Source: Conidiobolus incongruus B7586
Taxonomy: Eukaryota; Entomophthoromycota; Entomophthoromycetes; Entomophthorales; Conidiobolaceae
Direction of reading: 5' to 3'
DNA: 15,354 nt
Assembly (NCBI GenBank): GCA_000697335.1
Contig: JNEM01003718.1
Location: forward strand, 1 to 15,354
In this document: piece after piece, positions 1 through 8,300 of the stretch
Position numbering within the stretch: position 1 is the first letter of the stretch
Layout: every line of letters begins with the position of its first letter
Notes under the pieces: generated by a model
What the model was told of the DNA's origin: nothing
The model's input: the letters and a program-made list of their open reading frames with translations, nothing else
The model's database searches: none
Program-made: the position numbers and the translations under genes

Positions 1-719
1 AATAATTAAATATAATTATTAAATTTTTGAATTGACAATATATTTAAGATATCAATAATAAAAAAATTTACCATTTGTTTTTTTATTAAATAATAACTAA
101 ATATAAGCTAATAATAATATTTAAAATATATTACAATTTAACCTTTAGATATGAAATTCAATTTACTATAAAATATATAATTTATTCTATTACTTTATAA
201 TATTATTTTGTAATCAAATGTGATTATAAAAAATGATTATATGAAAATATTTGATTATTGACCCTTTATCTTTGATAAATTAAAAAACTAATTTTCCAAT
301 TCTAAATAATTTTGATAAACATAATTTGTAAATTATTGCTTGATTTTAAATATTGCATATTAATTTAATATTTGGTCATAGCAAATTTTAATATGTTTAA
401 AAATTAAAAATTATAAATATTATAAAAAAATTAAATTATTTATTTATTAATAATTATTATATTTCTAATATTTAATTTTTGTACTCAATTTCTTTGCTCG
501 TTCAATTAATAATAAGAATATCAATTTAAGCAAAAACTAAAAATATAAATAAAATACTTATCCAAGTTTCAATATTGTTTCACAAACTTGTGCCATATAT
601 TTTACAAATTGGAACCTTTAATGAATATTCATGATTAAAATGATAATATTTAATTAAATAATTAGAAAATGATGAATCAATTATAAATATACTATAATAG
701 TAATTAATTAAAAAATTTA
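1..719. other. AT-rich intergenic DNA, no gene seen
   Basis: This stretch is dominated by A/T runs and short open frames of the length expected by chance at this composition. I see no tRNA box, coding relic or transposon end. It finishes in a pyrimidine-rich tract and TTTCAG (about 727-743), which resembles a fungal 3' splice site just before the open stretch that follows. Confidence 0.6.
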
Positions 720-1050
720 TAAGATTATTTATTTCTATTTCAGGATATAAAATGAACAAATTTCACTTATTTAATTGGGTGGCTACAAATTTGGCTAAGA
801 TCAGCTATGACGAAAAAACAAAGCAAATATTAGTATTTTGATTGGTATTGATTCTAAATTTATGGATATTACCTCTACTTATGGAAAATGATACTGAATC
901 TAATATTTTAATCCAAAAATCTAGATATTGTTAATAATTATTCTAGCATTTTTGAATAATATCAATACTCAGTTATGATAGTTGATCATAAATCAACAAG
1001 TTTCAAAGTTGGCAAAAATAAATATAATATGAGAATGATTATATTATAGT
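720..1050 (+). pseudogene. possible decayed coding fragment, unidentified
   Basis: A splice-acceptor-like TTTCAG is followed by ATG at 752 and 29 codons up to TGA at 839-841. The peptide reads in part FNWVATNLAKISYDEKTKQ, which is less Ile/Asn/Lys-biased than translated AT-rich noise. Protein-like stretches then continue in other frames. One, from 912, contains YQYSVMIVDHKSTSFKVGKN and is broken by a TAA at 957-959. The local G+C is slightly raised. I do not recognise the family. Open runs of 20-40 codons are common by chance in six frames of this composition, so this is a weak call. A broken exon is the main alternative to coincidence. Confidence 0.2.
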
Positions 1051-2194
1051 AAATTTTTACATAATTTCAAATATATTTTAAATAAATATGAAATAGTAAA
1101 TTTATTAATATTAATAAGAAATAAAAGATGATATTCTTTAAAATAATATATATTTATTAAAAAATACTATGCATAAATAATCGAAATAACAATAATCAAA
1201 ATTTGTGTTAAATTTAATTAATATTCAATTCAAGATCGGAATATATTGAAGTTTAAAAAAATAATTAAATAATCTGAGATAATTAAGTTGATCAATTGAT
1301 TTTGCAAACTGGATATAGTTAGTAATAGAAAAGATGAAATGTGTTAATAGGTATCGAGGTTGAATTTTCTGAATGAGTATATATTCCAAGATATAGTGTA
1401 ATTAAATTTGCTAAATATAGTTCAAGAATAACTTATGAATATAGCCTATAATATTAAAATTATATTATCTAATAATTATTATAATTACAAATCTAAATTA
1501 AATAATTTTTAATTTTTTCTACTAAATAGTATAGACTAATTTAATTGAAATTATGGCAATAATAGAAAATTAATATTTAAAATTAATTAAAAATATTTTC
1601 TTGTTAAAAAGGTGATTAATCAAAAGTAATATTTTAATATTCATTTATATTTCAGAATTAATTGATTTTAATTATTTTATTATTATAAAGGTTATGGTAT
1701 TAAATTAATTATAATATATTTTAATTTATTGGGTTAATCAAAATATATTCAAAAATTATATTTATTAATTAATTTTTTTAGTTTAATATTAGTTAAGATA
1801 TAGAATAATGTTTATAATATATTTGAATAAATATAGAAGTAAATATTTTAAATTATTATTTTTTTTAAAATAAATGAATATATTATATTACTTACTCAAT
1901 AATATAAGTTATATTTCTTAATTATAAATTTGATCAATATAGCTTTATGTTAAAATAACTAACGTTAGTCTTTTAATATTATTCAAAAATTATTTATTAA
2001 ATATAATAAAATTTGATTTTATCCAAAATTAGTGGTATAACCATAATTCAAATATATAGTTTATTTTTAAAAAACAGCTATAAAAATCTTTCTAATTTAC
2101 TTTATAATAAAATGATATAAATTATTATTTCCAAAGATTCTGTTTTTGATAATATAAATCTATTTTAATATATAAAATTATTTATTAAGTTTTA

Positions 2195-2226
2195 ATATAT
2201 ATATATATATATAGATATATATATGT
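2195..2226. repeat. AT dinucleotide microsatellite, interrupted
   Basis: Alternating A and T runs from about 2195, broken once by AGAT near 2212, then resumes to about 2224. Similar shorter tracts lie at about 3280-3295, 9147-9160 and 14568-14590. Confidence 0.85.
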
Positions 2227-2287
2227 AATTTTCTAACAAATAAATTGACAATGATATAAATATATTCTAATTAATGTAACTAAATCG

Positions 2288-2307
2288 ATTGTAATTTAAA
2301 TTACAAT
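2288..2307. repeat. 20-bp perfect palindrome
   Basis: The half-site ATTGTAATTT is followed directly by its reverse complement, with no spacer. At this A+T content one such palindrome in 15 kb could arise by chance, but it contains a G:C pair in each arm and could be a dimeric binding site. Confidence 0.7.
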
Positions 2308-3211
2308 TTCAATTTGCTTATAAAATAATGAAAAGATATCATTATACAAATATATTAATAATGTCAGGAATATTTGATTTAATTATTTTAAGAGGATATA
2401 ATATAATAAAAATCAATAAATTTTTCAATATAATATAATCGATAAGTATGATAAGTTTCATGCAAACTGTTAATAAAATATTGAAAAATAACACTTAAAG
2501 CATGATTTATATAGAGTATTACAAAATAAAGATTATAAATTTATAATGGTTTTTCAAAATTTTTGTAACAAAAATATTTTAAGTATTATTCAATTTAATT
2601 AGATTATATCTAAAGGAAATAAGTTTATATCAAATCCTTTAGTATAAAAATAATGAGTTAATATTTGTATATAATAATTACCATTGAATTTAATGAAATA
2701 ATTAATTTCAATTAAATTATCAAATAATGAGAGTATAATTATTATTACCAATTGCATATAATAATGAATAAATTTTCCGAACATGATTATAGTCTATTAT
2801 TTTTTTAAATTTCAGATTAGTGGTTAAAAATTTTATTATTATTTGTATATATTTATAATCTTATAAATTTAAATTATCAACATTTGTTTTGTTTGTAAGC
2901 TTGAAATATTTAATTAATTTTGATTATCTTTTGATTTTAAAATTTATATTTATTTTTAGTTGTGATATTTAAGATGAAATACTTATTTTTACAATTAAAC
3001 AATAAATATAATTTTCTTAATCATTTCTTATTTTGATGAATTATTTGATTTTCAAATTGGTTCAGGTTAAAACAATATTTTGATAACAAAAAATATTTTT
3101 ATATCTGCCATTTTAATATATATTTATTTTTATTAAATCAAAATAAACTCTCTATTATATTATATCTCATTCAGAATATTAAATTGCATTCATTATATAT
3201 CAAAATAAATG

Positions 3212-3231
3212 CCGTATATGTTCCCGTATAT
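3212..3231. repeat. direct repeat of CCGTATAT with 12-bp period
   Basis: The octamer CCGTATAT occurs at 3212-3219 and again at 3224-3231, four bases apart. CCG is rare in this DNA. Zinc-cluster proteins as a family bind CGG/CCG triplets, often spaced in pairs, so a paired site is possible. No function is shown by the sequence. Confidence 0.6.
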
Positions 3232-3560
3232 CGAACTAATTAATATATAAATTTTAAATATGCGTTTAATATATTGATTATATATATATATATATCCTAT
3301 GAATCAAGGATATTTATAGATATTTATAAATTAAACCATTTAATATAATTTAATTAATAATTTTAAGTTATTTTGACTAATATATATACTGTTCACAGTT
3401 TGAAAAAGTTGGTATATATAGTTAAACACTATAATTCAAAGAACTAGATACATATTTGAAAAACAAATCATTATGCTAGTTGTGAAAGAAGTTATATCAC
3501 CACAAAAATTGCGACAATTATATAATTAAAACCAAATATAATTCTTTGAATTTATTCTAA

Positions 3561-3960
3561 CATAATGTGATTCTACAGATTACTAGTGAAAAATTAATAA
3601 CAGGGAAGGGAGCCGCTTACTCATAGTTTGCTGATACTTTAACTTATGGTATTTTATTAGGTAATTAAGAGTTTATTGGCTTCACAAAAGACTAGAGGCG
3701 ATGATGAGAATTATCTCTACAATGATTCATATAGGGACCATTTATCGGCCGTAGGTAATGTAAAGAAGTATATTAGATCTTGAGAATAATGAGAGTTTGA
3801 GGTGGTGTGACGTGTATTCAGGGATTATATCTCTATAAGATGATTGATTGCGAGATAAAGTTGGTCGGGCGGGTTGTTATCTACGTAACCATAATATAAT
3901 AGACCAACTCAGTTACCGATTGTGGATAAAATTATAAAGTTATTAGACTGATAACTAAGG
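3561..3960 (+). other. G+C-richer island: decayed gene or structured RNA
   Basis: By hand count 3601-3960 holds 128 G+C in 360 (about 36%), matching the coding gene and unlike the flanks, where a nearby 60-base line has about 10%. The island begins just after CTAAC and TTCTACAG (3555-3578), a good branch point and 3' splice site pair. Protein-like + strand stretches follow in three frames: one includes ITSEKLITGKGAAYS (3579 on), one SLLASQKTRGDDENYLYNDS (3670 on), and one LRDKVGRAGCYLRNHNIIDQ (3848 on). Each ends in stops, so no intact protein is encoded. I do not recognise a family. The 3' part also folds into successive stems: 3828-3833 with 3852-3857, 3859-3866 with 3902-3909 (enclosing a six-pair stem, 3872-3877 with 3885-3890), and 3939-3943 with 3951-3955. 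A noncoding RNA is therefore the rival reading. I looked for, and did not find, the signatures of SRP RNA, U snRNAs, RNase P or group I introns. Confidence 0.5.
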
Positions 3961-4766
3961 TCTATATTTATAATATAACAAGTAAAAACATTGAAATTTT
4001 CATTATATCATTCTCAAAATTAATAAATTTATATAAATTGAAATAAATATAAAAAATAATCTTTGTAATTTGAATAAATTAAAATCATATTTCAAATAGT
4101 GCATATCGTTTTATCAACATTAATTTTCTCATAGCTTCGTTTACTTGATTCGGATATAATTTGATATTATTAGACAATTGAAACAATATACAATATGAAA
4201 AAAATACAAACAATCATTTGTATTTGTAAGTTGAATATAAAAAATATTTGAAATGAAAAAATAACTTCATTCTCTGTATTTTTATTTGAACTTTTACTTA
4301 ATAATTTTCAAAGTTAGTATTGTAGCTATTATCCAAATTTTTAATTATTGATTAATAAAATTCATGCATAAATCCTAAATTTTGACACAAATTAAAATCG
4401 GTATCGGATGCTTTTTAGTAACGATTAGATCAGGTAATATTTGAATTAGATGGAATAATTTAATAAAAGAATTGTATTATAATTTATAATAATCCAATAC
4501 AATATATTAGCTTTATTATTTATATTGCTTTGGTATAAAATTTAAGGTGTACAAATATTAATTTATGATATTTAAAAATGTAATACGATTCCTTAAAATA
4601 AATAGTATGTAATAATTGTCAATAAATTTAATTTTATCCAAAAACTGATAGTAAAACTATGCAATCAACACAATATCATAATATTTTTAAAAAACCCGGT
4701 GGGTATATGCAAATTAATTTTAAATGGAAAATATCGGAATCTAATTCAAACTTATTTGAATAACCT

Positions 4767-4845
4767 TAGCATGAATTTATACAAGTTGAAACTTTGATTC
4801 CAATATATTGGCAAAATTATTCATGCTATTGAGATGTGTTTCAAC
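4767..4845. repeat. interleaved inverted repeats around a palindrome
   Basis: Arm A is TAGCATGAAT (4767-4776) and its perfect reverse complement is at 4819-4828. Arm B is GTTGAAAC (4785-4792) and its complement GTTTCAAC is at 4838-4845. The order is A, B, A', B', which as RNA would be a pseudoknot rather than a simple hairpin. The palindrome CCAATATATTGG (4800-4811) sits in the middle. The five elements are 7-9 bases apart. The function is unknown; it may be a transposon-end relic, a protein-binding cluster or coincidence. Confidence 0.6.
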
Positions 4846-4902
4846 CAATTTATATATTTGGCGCTAGTTTGAATAAAAAAAATAAGTATTAATATCAAAA
4901 TT

Positions 4903-4923
4903 ATAATAATTGACAATTATTAT
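4903..4923. repeat. 21-bp palindrome, one-base centre
   Basis: The arm ATAATAATTG and its reverse complement flank a single A at 4913. Perfect over 10 bp per side, but mostly A/T. Confidence 0.65.
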
Positions 4924-5264
4924 GTATTTAAATTAATATCATTTCAATAATTGATCTTTTAAAAAATTAGTTGGATCTAGAATTCAAATCAATGAAGAAA
5001 TTTATAAATCGGTCTTACGCTTAATATGAATAATGAAAATATAATCGCCTCGCATTTATTTTATAAAGAGTTTAAAAATAAAAATCCTAAATCCATTTCA
5101 ATGGTTGATGCATAATATTAGAAATAATTTTGATAATCTAAGATTGATAATGTGTTCAATATGGCGATAATGTTGTCACACAATAAGATTAATAATTTTG
5201 AATATGTATCATTCTATGATAGTTGATATAATCTATAATTTTTATTATATAAAAAATTTATTAT

Positions 5265-5282
5265 TATAAGCGCCAGCTTATA
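5265..5282. repeat. 7-bp hairpin with GCCA loop
   Basis: TATAAGC and GCTTATA flank GCCA, and a T-rich run follows some ten bases later. It has four G:C bases in its stem, unusual for the surroundings. It resembles a bacterial terminator in shape, but in a fungal nucleus that reading has no standing. Confidence 0.5.
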
Positions 5283-5440
5283 TTTGGTAATATTTTTTTA
5301 ATAAATTTAAAATTTGATTAAATTTAAGAGTAATCATCATTAAAATACAACTATATTCAAAATTTAAACATTAAACTATAAAAAATATATCAACAATAAA
5401 AATTGCTATATCGTTATTAATTTTATTAATCATATATTGG

Positions 5441-5891
5441 AAATACTAGCGGTAGAATAAATAAATTTTGATTATAATTGTGAACTCTCTCAGCCAATTA
5501 CAAGAATATATTATCTATACTTTTAAGTGAGGCATTAATTGAAAATTTTGTGTTATAGAATTCTAATTGCACCATTATGAGGCGGGTAAATAATTGGACT
5601 GTAATTAGTTTAAGTTTCGTATTAATTTATGTAAAAAATTATTTATCAATATCGGAGATAGGAATTAATCAAGTAAAAATAAGTTGATATTAAAATTAAT
5701 TTTTTGGAATAATATTATTATAATTTTAATTTTATAAATATTAAAAACTAAAATTATAACTTGATTGCTTTATTTGTGAAATATGTTGCATTGTTAGTAA
5801 ATAGTATATATTGTTAATGTGAACACCAAATACTGTGTTAGAAATTAATGGTAATGGGTAAAATCTACTTTGTACAAATTGTTTGCAATCA
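5441..5891 (+). promoter_or_regulatory. 5' flank of the zinc-cluster gene with CGG triplets
   Basis: Three CGG triplets, all on the + strand, lie at 5450-5452, 5583-5585 and 5653-5655, the last inside ATATCGGA. Zinc-cluster proteins typically bind CGG, so self-regulation or regulation by a paralogue is possible, but this is inference. The flank is G-over-C (53 G against 22 C in 5521-5880). A minimal start-stop pair, ATG TGA, occupies 5817-5822. No TATA element can be singled out in such AT-rich DNA, and the transcription start is unknown. Confidence 0.35.
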
Positions 5892-5895
5892 ATGA
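5848..5895 (+). CDS. candidate upstream ORF overlapping the main start
   Basis: A 15-codon frame, MVMGKIYFVQIVCNQ, starts at ATG 5848, with a second in-frame ATG at 5854. Its TGA (5893-5895) shares bases with the main ATG (5892-5894) in the four bases ATGA. This layout is known elsewhere for termination-coupled reinitiation and would be expected to damp translation of the main frame. It is relevant only if the transcript begins upstream of 5848, which the sequence does not show. The peptide resembles nothing I know and may not matter as a product. Confidence 0.4.
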   Translation: MVMGKIYFVQIVCNQ

Positions 5896-7541
5896 ATATT
5901 TCGAAGCCTATTGTCCTCAAGTCGTGTGATAATTGCCGTAAACGAAAAGTACGGTGCGATAAACAGAAGCCTTTTTGCCAAAGATGTATTCATTCAGGAA
6001 TTTGTTGTCAATATACACCAGTTAAAACAAAATCCAAATCCAAATTAAAAATGTTTTACATTAAAAAAAGTCCCCAATCTGAGAGTTACAGCCTTCCAAG
6101 CCCATCGAGTAATAGTTCTGAACACAGTTCAGATTCTTGTGACCCTGAAGTGATTAAGGGAATTCACCCCAACCTACCTGCATTTAACTGGTTGGAGGTT
6201 TTCGATATTTTAAATAGTAAATTGGTTAAAACAATTGATCAAAATACCCAGATGGTTCTGATAGGTAGCTATATGAAATTGATATCTCAGATAAATCCAA
6301 TAGTTCATAATTCCTGTTTATTAATTTTGATCGAAGAATTCCCTTGTGTATTGTATAGTATGATGGCTCTTGGTGCTATTTACATTTGCCGACAGCCAAA
6401 TTCATATACAGTTCCATTGCGAATTACCATGAATCAAGTCATGGAAATCGCCGATAAAGCTATGGAACTTCTCCAACAAGAGAAAAGGAAAGATCATCCA
6501 GCACTTGGTGTGGCTTATTTTAACCTTTCCTTATTATACATTTTTGAGAATCAATTGGAATTAGGGTGGTTGAACATCGGACTCGGGTGCCAACTTGCTC
6601 AAAGAATCGGATTGAATCGAGTGATCGATTGCCCCCGCGAGTTTATTCCAAAAGACGATGTCGATGCTTTAGATAATGAAATAATGACAAGGTCTTGGTG
6701 GGGGATTTACATCCAAGACATCTCTCTGAGCTTAGTATACGATCGCTCCTACTATTTTCAAGATTATGAGCTATCAATATTAGCTCCGATTGAATTTCAA
6801 GAAAAATGTCCGGTGCATTTCCTAAACTTTCACCAAGACAACAATAATGATAATTTAGGGAGATCAAAATCGAAAGTTTGCTACCATAGTAAAATAGAAC
6901 TAAATGCATTGGAACTACCTTTGAATCGAATAGCTATAGAACAATATTTAACAATCCTGCAATCAAAACTTAAATTATTCAATCAACGCATGAAAGATCC
7001 AAAATATTTTAGTAATGAAAATATTCACTGGCATGTTGAATATGAATTATTATTAATTAAATGCAACGAGTGGATTAATTATGTTATGAAACAGTTTCCA
7101 ATCAACCACTACCTCGAGAGCACCTTTCCTCCTACTCATATTGAGCTTGATTCAATGATTTTAGCGATGACGATAAATATGATGATTAATGATATTATCA
7201 TTTTAATAGAATATAATGACCTTCCATTCCCTAGCATTGTGGCTCAAAAATTCAGCTCCAAAGGATTTTATGCAGCAGTTAATAATTCCAGAATTTATCA
7301 ATGGCTCATGCTATATAGTGATGTGACACTTGACCCCGCACGATATTTTACACTTTTAAATTGTATGTTAGTTTTTTACCATTGCACACTTCCACCGATG
7401 TCATTGAATTATGTTGAATTCGCTAAGCAAGAAATTATTCAATTAAATATCAACTTCTCAAATTGTAATGCATTTTGGCCTGAGATGAAATCATATTTTC
7501 AGCAAAAATTAGATTTAATCATGAATAAAATTTTTCAGTAA
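5892..7541 (+). CDS. Zn(II)2Cys6 zinc-cluster transcription factor
   Basis: This is a 549-residue sequence-specific nuclear transcription regulator. Start choice: the frame is open back to 5862 but the first in-frame ATG is 5892; the earlier TTG at 5883 is not a plausible fungal start. The DNA-binding domain has Cys at 12, 15, 22, 29, 32 and 39 (spacing 2-6-6-2-6), with the basic CRKRKVRC core, an extra Cys at 38, and the usual Pro before the fourth ligand (KPFC). A basic linker (about 45-53) and a Ser-rich stretch (about 60-82) follow. From about 90 the protein matches the fungal-specific regulatory (middle homology) region, including HPALGVAYFNLSLLY (202 on), the SWW motif (268-270) and YDR (283-285). 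The C-terminal half is helical-looking and without a known domain. No coiled coil follows the finger, so dimerisation is unclear. No intron is evident. A dead paralogue lies downstream on the same strand. The family is clear; the target pathway cannot be told from sequence. Confidence 0.95.
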   Translation: MNISKPIVLKSCDNCRKRKVRCDKQKPFCQRCIHSGICCQYTPVKTKSKSKLKMFYIKKSPQSESYSLPSPSSNSSEHSSDSCDPEVIKGIHPNLPAFNWLEVFDILNSKLVKTIDQNTQMVLIGSYMKLISQINPIVHNSCLLILIEEFPCVLYSMMALGAIYICRQPNSYTVPLRITMNQVMEIADKAMELLQQEKRKDHPALGVAYFNLSLLYIFENQLELGWLNIGLGCQLAQRIGLNRVIDCPREFIPKDDVDALDNEIMTRSWWGIYIQDISLSLVYDRSYYFQDYELSILAPIEFQEKCPVHFLNFHQDNNNDNLGRSKSKVCYHSKIELNALELPLNRIAIEQYLTILQSKLKLFNQRMKDPKYFSNENIHWHVEYELLLIKCNEWINYVMKQFPINHYLESTFPPTHIELDSMILAMTINMMINDIIILIEYNDLPFPSIVAQKFSSKGFYAAVNNSRIYQWLMLYSDVTLDPARYFTLLNCMLVFYHCTLPPMSLNYVEFAKQEIIQLNINFSNCNAFWPEMKSYFQQKLDLIMNKIFQ

Positions 7542-8300
7542 TTTGTAAAAATACTAATATGTGCATTTATATTTATAATATTTAATTTAGTTAAACTTAT
7601 ACTATTTTCGAGTATAACCACAATTATAATATAAAACAATTAAAAATTATTATATAATTTATTAGCTTTTTAAATACCTTAATGATTACTCTATATCAAA
7701 GCACATCATCCTGCACATGAAAATCATGTATATTACATTTTGAATTTTCACCAAACTAAAATTTATCCCTTATAAAATATAAAGTATATAGTCTTATTAT
7801 ACATTCTACTTAAACTCTGTATTTTAAAAATCTACTCGAAATTATATTTATACCTAATCTATTATTATATATATCATTTCAATTTCAAATTTCTTATCCC
7901 ATGCTCTATTCTGGTTAATTAAATTATTAAATTAATTATCGATCATTCATCAAAGTAATTTGTCAATAAATTAAACTACATAACATTGATTAACCTATTA
8001 GAATGACAGATATTCTGCTGAATGGCTTAAGCGTAATATTTTCCAAAAATATGATTTGTAAGTTTTTGATAAAATTGTCAAATTTATGCATCAAATCCAG
8101 TCAAATACATAAAAATCAATTACTAATTTTTTTTGGAACAACTTTTATAAAATAAGATTATCAATACACTGGTAAGGTTCTTATATTTTAAATCATAATT
8201 AAAAAAGTTTTAGTCATCTATTTTCCTAATCACAAGTAAAAAAATTATTTTAAATAATGCTTCAATCAATCTATTATTTATGATGAACAAATTTAACTGT
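7542..8300. other. 3' flank with strong C-over-G skew, no gene seen
   Basis: On the + strand a hand count over 7561-7980 gives 22 G against 59 C, the reverse of the gene's 5' flank. No minus-strand frame stays open beyond about 36 codons, which is ordinary for this composition, so no antisense gene is claimed. The skew fades by about 8300. Confidence 0.55.

Larger units (their letters stand above)
1051..3560. other. AT-rich intergenic DNA, no gene seen
   Basis: Apart from the simple repeats and palindrome listed separately, this stretch holds no supported gene. A 61-codon open frame on the minus strand (2599-2784) is composed almost wholly of Ile, Phe, Asn, Tyr and Leu and looks like chance. 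Positions 1230-1400 are slightly richer in G and might hide old coding sequence, but no frame stays open long enough to argue for it. Confidence 0.55.
3961..5440. other. AT-rich intergenic DNA with palindromes, no gene seen
   Basis: No coding frame is supported here. The stretch contains interleaved inverted repeats (4767-4845), a 21-bp palindrome (4903-4923), a short hairpin (5265-5282) and three copies of TCGGA (4150, 4404, 4734). Confidence 0.55.

Noticed and set aside
790-806. Match to U2 snRNA (TTTGGCTAAGATCA)
   Set aside because: The 14-base match is striking, but the expected upstream CTCGGCC, the branch-site pairing region and the Sm site are absent, so it is likely coincidence within the open stretch at 752-841.
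2599-2784. 61-codon open frame on the minus strand
   Set aside because: It is made almost only of Ile, Leu, Phe, Asn and Tyr, the residues that A/T-rich noise encodes, and its length is expected by chance here.
3600-3625. GGGAAGGGAGCC as an RNase P/MRP conserved-region candidate
   Set aside because: The complementary 3' element and the other conserved regions could not be found in the next 400 bases.
4858-5275. TGGCGCT and AGCGCCA as possible terminal inverted repeats of an element
   Set aside because: Only seven bases match, there is no target-site duplication, and the interval holds no transposase-like frame.
6643-6909. 88-codon frame antisense to the intact factor
   Set aside because: It is a shadow of the strongly supported + strand gene, with no independent signal.
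7980-8100. Protein-like minus-strand run of about 36 codons in the C-skewed flank
   Set aside because: Runs of this length are expected dozens of times in the window by chance, and stops surround it in all frames.
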